64,000 nucleotides of DNA from Cordilura impudica (Eukaryota > Arthropoda > Insecta > Diptera > Scathophagidae). The notes beneath the pieces were generated by a model. The model was not told the origin of the DNA. It made no database searches and saw only the letters and a program-made list of their open reading frames with translations. The stretch is from the NCBI GenBank assembly GCA_963682025.1, contig OY821520.1:85360965-85424964 (forward strand). The letters run 5' to 3'. A program made the position numbers and the translations under genes. Shown piece after piece: positions 22,440 through 33,970 of the stretch (within the stretch, counting starts at the first letter, position 1; each line of letters begins with the position of its first letter).

Positions 22440-22503
22440 AAGATATTACCAACCGAATTGTTCTAAAGTTTAACAACTGCATTTTCGATTGTATTAATAG
22501 AAA
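22440..22503 (+). repeat. Fragment of the ACACAGAAA MITE
   Basis: ACCAACCGAATTGTTCTAAAG followed by TTTTCGATTGTATTAATAGAAA matches the left part of the MITE at 31281-31476. It is cut off at 22504 by a HEL Helitron. Confidence 0.5.
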
Positions 22504-22869
22504 CTAGCAGATTCCAGCACTCGAAATTCGAGCGCAAATTCTTGAAAACTATTTTTTCATTTAATAAAGTCCCTAAAGGTATGCTTCACAATTTAACGCA
22601 TTTTAAATGAAGAAAACAAACTCAACACATTAACACATTAACAAATTTAATAAACACACACATAGCATTGTGTAATTTTTTGTATGTGTTAGTAGCAACT
22701 TTAAACGGCCATAACTCCAAAAAAATATTCCGGACGATGAAAATCTGTAAATCTGGGTAACAGCTAAAAAGAAATACCTTTCAAATGATAAATTTTTTGT
22801 CAAAACCGGGGTAAAACTGTGAAACTTACATCGGTAACAAAAAATCGCCTAGCCTATTACTATTATAGA
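22504..22869 (-). mobile_element. HEL Helitron copy 4
   Basis: From CTAGCAGATTCCAGCACTCG to CCTAGCCTATTACTATTATAGA, preceded by A and followed by T. It is the outer boundary of the 22.5-29.0 kb inverted duplication, and its mirror is copy 5 at 28665-29005. Confidence 0.87.
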
Positions 22870-24083
22870 TACGCTTGAAAGTAAAAATTATGAATCGTCT
22901 ACGCCAATTTTGACATACAGCCGGGATTACATATGGGCCGAAACCTAGCATGTGTTATGACAAAAACTTATCATCTGATACCACCAACAGACGAAAAACC
23001 TAAGATATATATATATATAAATTTAACTGTAATTTAACTTGAGCTCACTGCAGACCTTTGTATTGGGGCATATGAACATTAGGGTGGTCCCACGTTATAT
23101 GGACATTTTTCAAACTGCGATTTTGGGGATACGCGAGGTCCAATTTGTAACCTTTCAATATAAAACTAATAAATGTGAAGTTTGGGGACAATCGGATAAA
23201 GAAAAGTCGCGCCGGAAATCGACATTTTTCCTTCTATAGTTTAATTTTTCCGACAAGTTGTCGCAAGAATCGGGATCAGTATTAAATTATATTTTCAAAA
23301 AGGTATAAAAGTTCAAAATCGAATAACAATTCGCCGAGAAATAGCAAATGCCGCAGACCACTTTTGTGAAAAAAAAACTAGGTAAGGAAATTTGATAGCA
23401 TTTTTTTTCAACATTGAGAAATTGATTAAAGCCATAATTTTTCTTCTATCTCTATACTTATAAATTATCAGATATGAAGTATTGATTTATTATCACGTTG
23501 TTAACCTATTGCGCATTGAGACCAAAAATGGGAAATTTTTTTTATGAAATTTTGAAAACTCCTTTTTCAAGTTTTAAAATATTTTCTTAAACAAATTATA
23601 ATTTTTCATATTTCGCATTTCATATTTCGAGAAAAATTGGATTTTTGTAAAATATTCTGTAAATGTACTCTTTCTAAATACATTGTATGAAAAATTCATA
23701 ATTTTTCTACTTTTAAATGTTATATTTTATCTTAATAGCCTAGGGTTTTAGAAAAAAAATAATATGACCCCATTAACCCTTTTGGAATTGGGGTCACATA
23801 TGACCCCAAGCTAATAAAAGACAATTTATTCAAAAAATTCAAATATTTTGCAAATACTGTTGAATTTTTAAAAGCGTTACTTAAAATATTATAACCAAAT
23901 ATGTATAACTTCCGTTCCTAAAATTTGGGATAAATCCGAAAACGTTACCCCATTATTTGCCAAGGCCACCTTTTGTTTTTAGGATATTTCTAAATAAAGA
24001 TTACCGAAAACGAGTTTTTCTATTAAATTCGATGAAACCAGTATTTAGAATTTAAGAAAAATAATTCGTTTAATTTTTATTTA
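22870..24083 (+). repeat. Inverted duplication, left outer arm
   Basis: Contains, in order, ATGAATCGTCTACGCCAATT, GAGCTCACTGCAGACCTTTG, TTAGGGTGGTCCCACG, ACAATCGGATAAAGAAAAGT, two GGGGTCACATATGACCCC-like units and GTAATCTTTATTTAG-complement blocks. All recur in inverse order at 27602-28664, and the inner two thirds recur again in direct orientation at 26198-27066. ORFs in it have no recognisable protein. Confidence 0.8.
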
Positions 24084-24094
24084 TTTAAAAAAAT

Positions 24095-24790
24095 TTACAT
24101 TATATATGATACCCTATGCCATGCTTATGGAGAAAATGTCTTAGGTCCAACTAATTGAATATAGAGGCATTGTATTTAATTTTTTTGCCTGCAGCTTTGA
24201 AAAAGTTAATACCGGATGCTTTATTTAAATGAGAACTAATTCGAAAAATGGACCGATCCTGACCATAGATAGTAACATCACTAACTTTTTGCAAAAACAT
24301 ATACAAACCCAATTTGAGAAAAATATTTGCGATATTTTTGTTTTTTGATAGATTGAAGTGAAAATCGGGAAGCACTTTATATGGGAGCTATGACTAAGAA
24401 CTGTCCTACAGGGTATATTTTACACCAAATTTGACCGACATTTAAGTAATAATTTGGATATTATGGTAATTTAAGTCGATCTCATAGTGGTGTGGGGGAC
24501 TAGGTCTGAACATGGCTGATAAAAGCGTATTTATCAAATTTCATCGAAATATATTCACATTTGCGACCTGTAGTTTGATAACAGACACACGGACAGACGG
24601 ACCGACATCGCTAAATCGACTCAGAAAGTGTTTCTGGATCGATAAAATATAATATAATAATATAATAAAATATGGTTCTAGGTCAAATACTTTTGGTAGT
24701 TACAAACATCAGCACAAACTCATTATATCCTAACATCATCAACTCATTATATCCTTAACTCTTCAACTCTCTATTTAAAGTTGAAATATT
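24095..24790 (-). mobile_element. Family B repeat, copy 9, strongly diverged
   Basis: GATACCCTATGCCATGC, GTCCAACTAATTGAATATAG, GACAGACGGACCGACATCGC and GTTACAAACATCAGCACAAA are B blocks in the usual order. It lacks the AACAAGTAAG end and has several deletions. Confidence 0.7.
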
Positions 24791-24829
24791 TTTGGAATAA
24801 TCATAAATTACATCTAGGATTAATGTCGG

Positions 24830-25262
24830 AGTAGGGTGGTACACCAAAAAAAGTTGAGCTTATCCTTTCCTAGGACTAAAGATTAGTTAGAGGCGATTCG
24901 GAAAAGATATTTTTTCTTTTTGTCACGCCCCTGCATGTCGCCCTTTTAGTTTTTTGTCACTGCATCGCCATTTTTAGTCCTATCATAACATGACGCATAT
25001 CGTTTTGCATGGTTTCATTATGGCTATCCGGCGTCAAAAATTTTTCGACTTTCAGTATCTCGGAAAAAATATTTTCTTTTCATTCTGAAATTTGTATTTG
25101 AATAAAACGAATGTTCATTTAAATTCGTTATTGTTGCTTTAAAACTAAAACACATGCAGGGGCGTGGTAAAAAAGAAAGACGATTTCCGAATCCTCTCTA
25201 ACTAATCTTTAATCCTAGGGTAGGACCAGTTTAACATTTTTTTTGTATGGAGACCGAACCAT
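24830..25262. mobile_element. Short MITE-like element with about 75-bp inverted ends
   Basis: The left end, from GGGTGGTACACC through CCTAGGACTAAAGATTAGTTAGAGG to ATTCGGAAA, is mirrored at the right by TTTCCGAATCCTCTCTAACTAATCTTTAATCCTAGG and GAACCATTC. The flanks TAATGTCGGAGTAG and TAATGTCGGGGTGTAG resemble each other and may be a target duplication. The interior is non-coding, with CGCCCCTGCATGT / ACATGCAGGGGCG also in inverse orientation. Confidence 0.75.
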
Positions 25263-25525
25263 TCTAATGTCGGGGTGTAGATCAAACACTATTTGAGGCA
25301 CTCTAAAATTTCTAGCAACACTAAAATTCACATTCAAAAACAGGTTTTGATTTAACAATTTCCAAAGTGTTGGAAAGTAAAAATTTTTTTACCAACATAA
25401 GTATTATATCAAAAGAAAGCTAACAATTTTCTTTTCATTTTCGGGATACATGAGATTATAGCTTGTTATGTTCAGATTATAAGGAACTCTCCAGCGACAT
25501 TTTGCACATCTTTAATCAATTTATA

Positions 25526-25665
25526 TTAACTCGTAGTGTCTGATTGTTTGCTTGTCGACAACACTTTGGATCGATTTTTAACCCTTTTCCCGTGATTCTA
25601 TCGAGCTGAAACTTTGCAGACAGACTCGCGGTGACGACAAAAATGATCTGACATTTTTTGCATTT
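25526..25665 (+). repeat. Dispersed repeat (pair with 63099-63222)
   Basis: TTAACTCGTAGTGTCTG, TTTGGATCGATTTTTAACCC and GAGCTGAAACTTTGCAGACAG recur in the same order and orientation near 63.1 kb. The nature of the repeat is unknown. Confidence 0.65.
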
Positions 25666-25984
25666 TTCATTTTATCAATTATGATACAAAGAACCTTGGT
25701 TTTTATGGGATAATTTTTTTATTTGTGACTACAACTTTGCTTAAAGTATTTTGTTTTAGTTTTCCTCCAAAAACTTAAAAATATTGCTATCTTGCTGATA
25801 AAATATTGGTATGAGTAAAATTTTTTGTCGATAGACTTTTCTTACACATATAAATTTTGAAAAAAGTCTATGAAAAATGCTGCGGTAGAAGATTAAATAA
25901 TAGGCTCACGGCTTCTGACGTTTTAATCTGGGCCTTGTGTGAAAGCGATCTAATATTTCCAATATTCACATGATTTAGTGCTGA

Positions 25985-26197
25985 TATTCTTAACTACCAA
26001 AAGTACTTGGCTTTCACTCAGCTTTTTTGTACCGATCGACTCCAATCAAATTCGATGCCCGTGCGTCCACACGTTGGGGTGTTCATGTGAACCTTTTACA
26101 GAAACTACAGGTGCAATTAAATAAAATTTGGTATATAAGCTTCTGTTAGTTAAAGGATGATCGCTCATGATGTAAATCGGTGCATGTTCATCAGAGT
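25985..26197 (+). mobile_element. Family B repeat, copy 10, 5' part; interrupted
   Basis: TTAACTACCAAAAGTACTTGG, TACCGATCGACTCCAATCA, GTGCGTCCACACG and AATTTGGTATATAAGCTTC are diverged B blocks. They stop at 26197, where the inverted-duplication unit begins. A candidate 3' remainder lies at 29087-29275 in the same orientation. Confidence 0.6.
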
Positions 26198-28664
26198 TGT
26201 CCTTAAAAATGAAAATGCGATTTTGGGGATAGGTTGGGTCCAGTTTGTTACCTATCAATATAAAACTAATAAATGTGAAGTTTGGGGACAATCGGATAAA
26301 GAAAAGTCGCGCCGGAAATCGATTGAAAATTTCAAGTGTGTTTATATGAGGAAAATGTGACTTTTTTGAGATTTTACGAAAATTGCGTTCTATAGTTTGA
26401 CTTTTCCGACAAGTTGTTATAAGAATCGGGACCAGTATTAAATTATCTTTTAAAAAAGCTATAAAAATTCAAAACCGAATAAAAATTCAAAATTTAAAAA
26501 AATTGATCTGGCTCTTTAAGGTTTTATTAAATACATATTACAGATTAACTGTGTGCATTTTTAAGCAAATCCCTAAGCTAGAATTTTTTTGACGTGGATT
26601 TTATATTTGCGGATTTCGAGAAAAATGGGATTTTTGTAAAATATTCTGTAAATGTACTCTTGTATTAAAAATTCATCACTTTTCTACTTTTAAATGTTAT
26701 ATTTTATCTTAATAACCTAGGGTTTCGGAAAAAAATAATATGACCCCATTAACCCTTTTGGAATTGGGGTCACATATGACCCCAAGCTAATAAAAGACAA
26801 TTTATTAAAAAAAATTCAAATATTTTGTAAGTGCTGCTGAATTTGTAGATGCGACGCTTAAAATATAATAACCAAATGTGTAGAACATCCGTTCCCTAAA
26901 TATGGGATAAATCCGAGAACGTTAACCCATTATTTGCCAAGGCCAGCTTTGGATTTTAACATATTTTTAAATAAAAATTACCGAAAACGAATTTTTCTGT
27001 TAAACTCGATGAAACCACTATTTAGAATTTAAGAAAAATAATTCGGTTAATTTTTATTTATTTAACCCTTCAGTGCTCCTGGAATCAAAATAATCCATTG
27101 TGATATGTATATCTTTGGTGCAAATAAAACAACTTTAAACCAATTTTGTTATAAAAATATTTTATGTATAAAAACTATCTATATTTTTCTAAATAAAATT
27201 AGAAGGCCCAAAAATGACCCAAAGCTAATAAAACACATTTTATTTAAAAGAATATGAAATATAAAATTAATATAATAATATAAAATTAAAGAAAAGCAAT
27301 ACTTATTGCAAGTCATAAATGATTACAGAAAACAATTTGAATCGCACACTAAATCATCCTTAAATACACCAAAATAAATAGAAATAATTTTATATTTCAT
27401 ATTCTTTTGAATAAATTGTCTTTTATTATCTTTGGGTCATTTGTGGGTCTTCTTATTTTATTTAGGAAAATATAGATAGTTTTTATACATAAAATAATTT
27501 TATAACAAAATTGGTTAAAACTTGTTTTATTTTATATTCGCGAGTAAAAAGCAGACAATTGCACCACAATGGATTGTTTTGATCCCAGGAGCACTGAAGG
27601 GTTAAATAAATAAAAATTAAACGAATTATTTTTCTTAAATTCTAAATAGTGGTTTCATCGAATTTAATAGAAAAACTCGTTTTCGGTAATCTTTATTTAG
27701 AAATATCTTAAAAACAAAAGCTGGCCTTGGCAAATAATGGGGTAACGTTTTCGGATTTATCCCAAATTTTAGTAACGGAAGATATACATATTTGGTTATA
27801 ATATTTTGGTTATAATATTTTAAGTATAATAAAGTATTTCCAAAATATTTGAATTTTTTGAATAAATTGTCTTTTATTAGCTTGGGGTCATATGTGGCCC
27901 CAATTCCAAAAGGGTTAACGGGGTCATATTATTTTTTTCCAAAACCCTAGGCTATTAAGATAAAATATAACATTTAAAAGTAGAAAAGTGATGAATTTTT
28001 GATACAAAGTATTTAGAAAGAGTACATTTACAGAATATTTTACAAATTCTCGAAATCCGCAAAAATAAAATCCTTGTCAAAAAAATTCTGACCTAGGGAC
28101 TTGCTTTAAAATGCACACAGTTAATCTGTAACATATATTTAACAAAACCTTAAAGATCCAGATCCATTTTTTTAAATTTTGTTTAAGAAAATATTTTAAA
28201 ACTTGAAAAGGAGTTTTCAAAATTTTATAAAAAAATTTCCCATTTTTGGTCTCAATGCGCAATAGGTTAAAAGTCATATTTTCCCCACATAAACACACTT
28301 AGGATTTTCAATAGATTTCCGGCGCGACTTTTCTTTATCCGATTGTCCCCAAACTTCACATTTATTAGTTTTATATTGAAATGTAACAAACTGGACCTCG
28401 CCTATCTCGAAAATCGCAATTTAAAAAATGTCCATATAACGTGGGACCACTCTAATGTTCATATGTCCCAATACAAAGGTCTGCAGTGAGCTCAAGTTAT
28501 GATGATTGCAGTTGGTTTTTTGTCTGTTTTTTTTTTTGAACATATAAAGGTGGTATCAGGTGATAAGTTTTTGTCATAACACATGCTAAGTTTCGACCCA
28601 TATGTAATCCCGGCTGTATGTCAAAATTGGCGTAGACGATTCATAATTTTTACTTTCAAGCGTA
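26198..28664. repeat. Large palindrome (inner arms of inverted duplication), centre near 27.33 kb
   Basis: 26198-27260 reads as the inverse of about 27390-28430. Examples: AACCCTTCAGTGCTCCTGG at 27064 pairs with CCAGGAGCACTGAAGGGTT at 27585; GGACAATCGGATAAAGAAAAG at 26286 pairs with CTTTTCTTTATCCGATTGTCC at 28327. The loop of about 130 bp contains no gene. ATGACCCC/GGGGTCA motifs punctuate both arms. The ORF at 28077-28298 is on an arm and has no recognisable product. Confidence 0.82.
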
Positions 28665-29005
28665 TCTATAATAATAATAGGCAAGGCGATTTCTTGTGAC
28701 CGATGTAAGTTTCACAGTTTTACCCCGATTTTGACAAAAAAGTTATCATTTGAAAGGTATTTCTTTTTATCTGTTACCCAGATTTAAAAATTTTTATCGT
28801 CTGGAATATTTAAAATACATAAAAGTATACAATGCTATGTGTGTGTTTACTAATTTTTTGTTATTGTGTTTGTGTTAATGTGTTGAGTTTGTTTTCTTCA
28901 TTTAAAATGAGTTGAATTCTGAAGCATACCTTTAGGGTCTTTATTAAATTAAAAATAAAATTTCCTAGAATTTGCACTCGAATTTCGAGTGCTGGAATCT
29001 GCTAG
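28665..29005 (+). mobile_element. HEL Helitron copy 5
   Basis: TCTATAATAATAATAGGCAAGGCG start, GCACTCGAATTTCGAGTGC hairpin, CTGCTAG end with a following T. Mirror partner of copy 4 at the other end of the inverted duplication. Confidence 0.87.
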
Positions 29006-29086
29006 TATATGTAATTGCGCCTAACATAACCTCTGTGTGCTTATAACAGCTGATTTTTTAATGTGGATAAATTTGCAATTTAATCG

Positions 29087-29275
29087 AGTTATTTGTTGAC
29101 CCAATAAAAATGACATCCGATATTAGTTAAATTTTTTTTTAAATAACAATTAATAAATTTAGGTTCATTTATTTTAGTCCATTGTTGACCACACCCAGCA
29201 CGGTTGGCCTTAAGACCCTTTTCTGAAACTCATGGTATAAGGTATCTTATAGTCGGATAACTGTCTTACTTTTTT
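29087..29275 (+). mobile_element. Family B repeat, 3' fragment
   Basis: ATGACATCCGATATTAGTT, AACTCATGGTATAAGGTATC and TTATAGTCGG...CTGTCTTACTT are diverged B 3' blocks. It is a likely continuation of copy 10 (25985-26197). Confidence 0.55.
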
Positions 29276-30029
29276 TCTTTTATAATTGTTTTTAATACTT
29301 ATTTTTACAATGTTTTTAAGATAATTCTAAAAAATTGTACCATCTTTGCAAACATTTTTTTTCTTAAAATTTATTTATATAAAAATTTTCTATTTGCAAA
29401 AGCTTTTTAAAAGCTTTATTGTATTGCTAAGTTCTTATTTACAAATAGTAAAAAATCCCTTATACTTTTACTATGTATAACCTGTTTGTTTATAAACCTT
29501 AACTTTTTTTAAGTGTGACTTTGGCAACACGCAACCGATGTCTTACCGATTCCCATACCATGATTCATTAAATTCTCAGGCCGTGATGGTTTTTTGTGCA
29601 CATAAAAATACCTACACCGAAAAATGATTGCATACGTATTGTATTTATATGCAACAACATGCAATATTGCAACATTATATTTAAGATAAGCAACAACAGC
29701 AATCATCACAACAACAATAACAAAGGGTATGGTGGCAGTAATATAAAGAAGATGAAAAAAAATTAATATAAACAACCACCCAAAATATTTGTAAACAAGA
29801 AATCAAATTAACCAGAACCTTAAAAGTATTAGTTTCTTTAGTTTAAAAAAATGGCTCTTACGTTTAATAGTCGTTAAATTTAATTAAATTATCCAGTAAT
29901 TTTCTGATAAAAAAATATTGACAAGCTCAAGTTCAAGTTCCCTTGAGATTTTTTCTTATTATCATTCAAAAACTAATGACCCCAATCGAATGTAAAATAA
30001 ACTTTTGGAAAAGTTAGAAGTAAATTTCA
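29276..30029. other. Unassigned stretch, no supported gene
   Basis: AT-rich. An 88-codon minus-strand ORF (29775-29509) has a hydrophobic N-terminal third and a KKPSRPENLMNHGMGIGK segment I do not recognise. It has no supporting context, so it is not called a gene. Confidence 0.4.
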
Positions 30030-30715
30030 ACTAGCCCTATATAAGGTTTCTCCAATTTTTTAAACCTATCCATATAATAGTAATTTCCTTGATGGAGCTA
30101 AATCTATTTTCGCCAGAGCATTTTTGTCGGTTTTGATTTAAAAAATAGTCAGTTGTGTCTAAGTCTAGAGAATTTGGCGGATGAGGTACTCTTAGCAATT
30201 CGAAGTGCAATTCATGTAACTTTTCCGTGGCGCCTACCATACGTACTAGGGCGTTTCACCGAAATGGTTTTTTGATTTTTGCAACTCTTATATCGGAAGA
30301 TAAATTCTGATTACCTAAAAGATTTATGAGAATTTTTGTAAAACTTTTGAAGATCGGTACGGGGTCGCTGAAATCTAGTTTGTTTATACTGCTGCTTGGT
30401 TTCCGGGGTTCAAGTTTTAGCCACCCTTATATAAAGGTAAAAAGACTCATCCGTATGGTGGTTGAAGAAGGCCTAGTTCTCCTTTGAATTTTTCACACGT
30501 TTGTGTTTATGGTCAATTGTGACAGCTTGCGGACAGCTTTCTAAAAGCCAACTTATCATTTAAAATCGAAGTCACAGAGCCTTATGCCCATTTTTACATT
30601 GCGATAAGCCAACACTGTATTGTGAATTATTTCGGAATTTGATGTAGTGACTTCAACGGGCCGTCCAGTACGTTCGTTGATTGTGCAACCACAATGATAC
30701 TTCGTAAATCACTTT
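30030..30715 (-). pseudogene. Mariner (DD34D-type) transposase relic
   Basis: On the minus strand, 30715-30590 reads TKYHCGCTINERTGRPVEVTTS followed by IIHNTVLAYRNVKMG, the N-terminal GRP-x-EVT / IH-x-MVL-x-DRRVK region of mariner transposases. 30240-30037 reads KLHELHFELLRVPHPPNSLDLDTTDYFL, the PHPPYSPDLAPSDYFLF region with the third Asp. The catalytic centre between them is scrambled by stops and frameshifts. No TIRs were located. It abuts the next mariner (30868). Confidence 0.7.
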
Positions 30716-31042
30716 TTTTTTGCCATTGAAAAGCACTGAGAAAGAAAAATGTTTTATGAGCATTCGAAATTAATTTTTTTTAATTTTTGTTTAAATTAAC
30801 CAGTTGTTTTTAAATTTTTGAACAAAAAAGGCATATAAAAGTAAATGTCGGAGAACTGATTCAAGTACATGAGGCCGGTCCCAGCAGAACCCAGCCTGAC
30901 GTATAGATGGCGGCAGTAGTTTGAAAAAAAATTACTGTGGTGAAAAGTGACAACCTTATCAAACAAATTTCAAGGCGCCACGTTGTTTATAATTTTTATT
31001 TGAACCTATCAAAAGTAAACGATCTCAGTGAATTTTGTAAAC

Positions 31043-32160
31043 ATGGAAAAATGCTCACCGACTAATATTAAAGCCGAGCTAGATTCTATTCTAGGGAGTA
31101 TGCTCCTTTGCTTAAGACTATAAAATTTTGGGTAGCATAGTTAAACGAGGCCGTACGAGCTACCAACACGAACGCCATAGTGGTCGAGCAATTGAGGTGA
31201 CCATGCCAGAAACAATTAAGAAAATCAACAAAATGGTATCAAATGATCATCGGCTGATGTTGTGTGAGCTGAAATGATACACACAGAAAATAAATTCACC
31301 AATCGAATTGTTCAAAAGCATGATAAATGTATTTTTGATTATATCAACAGAAAATTAATATTTTCCATTGTGATAAAGAATTTTATTCGTAATTATCTCT
31401 AAATTCAATTATTAGCTTCGTCGAAATTCGGTTGGCAGTAAATTCGGTAGCTACTATGAATCTGTTCTTTCTGTGTAGGCATTTCAAATAGTGATATACA
31501 TCGTATGTACACCGAAAATTTGGAGATGAAAAAGCTGTCAGCAGGATGGGTACCGCGTTTACTCAGCACAGAATAAAAACAGAGTTGTGAAGATGTTTCA
31601 ATAGAGTGTTTGGCGATTCGATATGGATAAGACGTGGGTCCACCATTTCACATCTGAGACAAAGGAAGATTCAAAACAGTGGACTTAAATGGGAGTATCG
31701 TGTCCAATGAAGGCGACGACAGTTCCATTTGCAGGCAAAGTTATGGCAACAGTTTTTTGGAATGCGCATGGAATAATAGTTTTCAAAAACAGTCAACGGC
31801 GGGTATTATGATAACTTATTGCAGCGTTTCAGTGATGAAATTAAGGAAAGAGGAAGTGTTCTTTCATCAATACAATGCACCAGTTCACACATGCACTATT
31901 GCGATGGCCAAAATCCATGAATTAAAATTCGAATTGCTTCATCACGCGCCTTTTTCGCCACATTTAGCTCCCTGGTATTATTTTCTATTTCCAAAATTGA
32001 AATAATGGCTCGGTGGTAAAAGATTTGGCAACAATAAAGAGTTGCAGTCTACGGTGGATTACTATTTTAAGGAGTTTGACAATTCTTACTATGAACAGGG
32101 TATCGAAACTATTGAATGTCGTTTCCGTTGTTTTCCGTTTGTTTGTTTGGAAAGAGATTA
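31043..32160 (+). pseudogene. Mariner DD34D transposase, inactivated
   Basis: From an ATG at 31043 the reading passes KAELDS and KRGRTSYQHERHSGRAIEVT and PETIKKINKMVSNDHRL (N-terminal DNA-binding region). After the MITE come DMDKTWVHHFTSETKEDSKQW with the first Asp (about 31622), VMATVFWNAHGII, HQYNAPVHTCTIAMAKIHEL with the second position changed from the usual HQDNAP to HQYNAP, and FELLHHAPFSPHLAPWYYFLF where the family has PYSPDLAPSDYFLF. The second and third catalytic Asp are therefore both replaced, and stops and frameshifts add to this. It is certainly inactive. Confidence 0.82.
31281..31476. mobile_element. MITE with ACACAGAAA ends, inside a mariner
   Basis: 196 bp between perfect 9-bp inverted ends ACACAGAAA / TTTCTGTGT. 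It splits the mariner reading between DHRLM and the DMDKTW block. A related fragment is at 22440-22503. It has no coding capacity. Confidence 0.65.
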
Positions 32161-32215
32161 ATAAAAAGTAAAAGCTGTATGGTATGAAAACTGGTTCTTA
32201 ACCACACTGCTCGTA

Positions 32216-32425
32216 GGCCTGGCTTTAGGTGAGTGTGTTAAAGTGCATGACCAAAAAGTGCAAGTACGAGTGTATGTGAGCAGACACAGGTTCAAACCTC
32301 ACAGGCACCCTAAGTAGCAAAATTTCATATAGAAACAATCTATTCAATTAAAACATAAAAATTCATCACAATATTCAATAAATCGCTGATGAAGGCTGAA
32401 ATGCCAGAAACTAGTCTGATTAAGA
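32216..32425 (+). mobile_element. tRNA-derived SINE, copy 1
   Basis: It has a perfect pol III B box, GGTTCAAACCTCA at about 32290, preceded about 60 bp upstream by an A-box-like TGGCTTTAGGTGAG. The body CAATAAATCGCTGATGAAGGCTGAAATGCCAGAAAC recurs, with the same B box, at 38970-39215. Two dispersed copies with a tRNA-type promoter support a SINE. No protein is coded. Start set by the A box; the 3' tail is diffuse. Confidence 0.7.
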
Positions 32426-33965
32426 ATAAAGTGTAGTTATGAATTTTATAAATATATGCTTTCTTCTGCTCTACCACGCACTATTGAAATTTTTTTTAGT
32501 TTTTTTAAAATTAGATGATAGCTCAGCTCTTAGCTTATAAATAAGAGATTTTCAGCGCTGTTCTTGAAACGTTGTTATTTGAATAAGAGTGAATTTAAAA
32601 TCACATGAAATTGAAATTTTGGGTTTCTTGAAACCACTTTTTTTTTATTTATTTAATGGAAACATATTTTTGAGTTAAGAACCATATGTTTGAGTTAAGA
32701 ACATATGTTATCTAGAAACCGAGGTGCCATATGGTTCTTTATTCAGTTTCACAAAAAACTTTCAAGTATTTTGTGCATGTTTTTTCTTAAGAATAGAAAA
32801 AGTATAAAGAAAAATATTTTCTTTTAAAATAACAACTTATTTGTTCATTTAATTGTTTTTGTTCTTCAATTTCATTCAATTAAAAATGACTTTTCTATTT
32901 TTAAAAAGTTAGGCATCACCAGAAAAAATTTCGATATTCAAATAAATTAGATTTGACTGGCATCACTACTATTTCGAACATATGCAAAAAAATAAAAATA
33001 TGTGATTTGATGAAAAAATATTTTTTAATTCCTTTATTTGTAATAATTAGTGCATAAAGAATCTATGTTATAATTGAAAAAATTATAATGGAAAATAGAT
33101 TGTGTAAATAAAAAGTTTTTATTATAGTTATAGAAGAGCATCATCGCAAAAAGTGTGTTTTATTAACATCAACCACTTATTACGAGTTTTTTTTTAAATC
33201 AGCGCAAAATGTAGACGTTTTTTAAAATCGTTTTTTTTTTCATAAAATTAATGTCTAATTATTTAAAATAATGACAAGGTTCAATAAAAACATGTTAGAG
33301 TTTAAATATCAATTAGTTTTTTTAACTCTTAAGACCTGCTTAGTAGAAAAAAATTGCATTTGTTTTGATTTCACAAAGCCTTTTCTATGTGAATTAAAAC
33401 GAGAAAAAATATTCTTATTGAAATTAAAGAACAGCAAAAAACTCTTAGATTTAAGAATTTTTTCATTTACGAGTTTTTTTTTGTGATAGTGGTTTCAAGA
33501 ACAGGGGTGTTTGTTTGATTCAACTGTTTGTCCGATTCTTCAATATTATTCAAAAAACAGACCTTTTCAAAATATAGCTTCGGTAGCAAATTTCATTAAG
33601 TACAGGATCGATTTCATCCCCTAAAAAAATCTTAATTATGCGTAGGTGCAATTATCCTATTTGTAAAACTTTTAATATAATAATAACCGATATAAGTTTT
33701 TTGTGGTTCGTTTTGCGGGCTTCGAATGCCATATTCATTTTTTGTACTTCAATAATTTGTACTTCTATCACATGAATATAGTTTTAGGAATCATTGTACA
33801 TATTGTATTTACAGCGGCGTCTCAAACGATTTTTCACTGACAACGCACTAAGGGATATTCGTACTAAAAAGCTGGCAAAAAATCAAAATTTTAAATTGCG
33901 TTTTAACTCATGAAATAATTTTAATCGCATAGTTAATTGACCACTGAATAATGTTATAACGATAG
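32426..33965. other. Unassigned AT-rich stretch
   Basis: Only low-complexity AT-rich DNA. The 71-codon ORF at 33271-33486 is Lys/Phe/Leu-rich, as expected by chance at this composition. Confidence 0.45.
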
Positions 33966-33970
33966 AATAA

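Larger units (their letters stand above)
30868..32213 (+). mobile_element. Mariner DD34D element 1 (irritans-like), with MITE insertion
   Basis: Starts CATGAGGCCGGTCCC after TA and ends CACTGCTCG before TA. It is followed inward on the left by TATAGATGGCGGCAGTAG, which is also present inside the right end of the mariner at 54105-56003, so the two belong to one family. The transposase is on the plus strand, interrupted by a 196-bp MITE (31281-31476). The TIRs are diverged, so the exact ends are approximate. Confidence 0.75.

Noticed and set aside
26157..26360. ORF containing ILGIGWVQFVTYQYKTNKCE and its relative at 23039-23239
   Set aside because: It lies on the arms of the inverted duplication. 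Similarity between the two is due to the repeat, and neither continues into a longer protein.
29509..29775. 88-codon minus-strand ORF with a hydrophobic start and KKPSRPENLMNHGMGIGK
   Set aside because: No family recognised, no splice or promoter context, and no related copy in the window. Kept only as a note in the 29276-30029 entry.
32285..32305. A functional tRNA gene suggested by the B box
   Set aside because: No acceptor-stem pairing or anticodon arm can be drawn, and the unit is repeated with a non-tRNA body, which fits a SINE.
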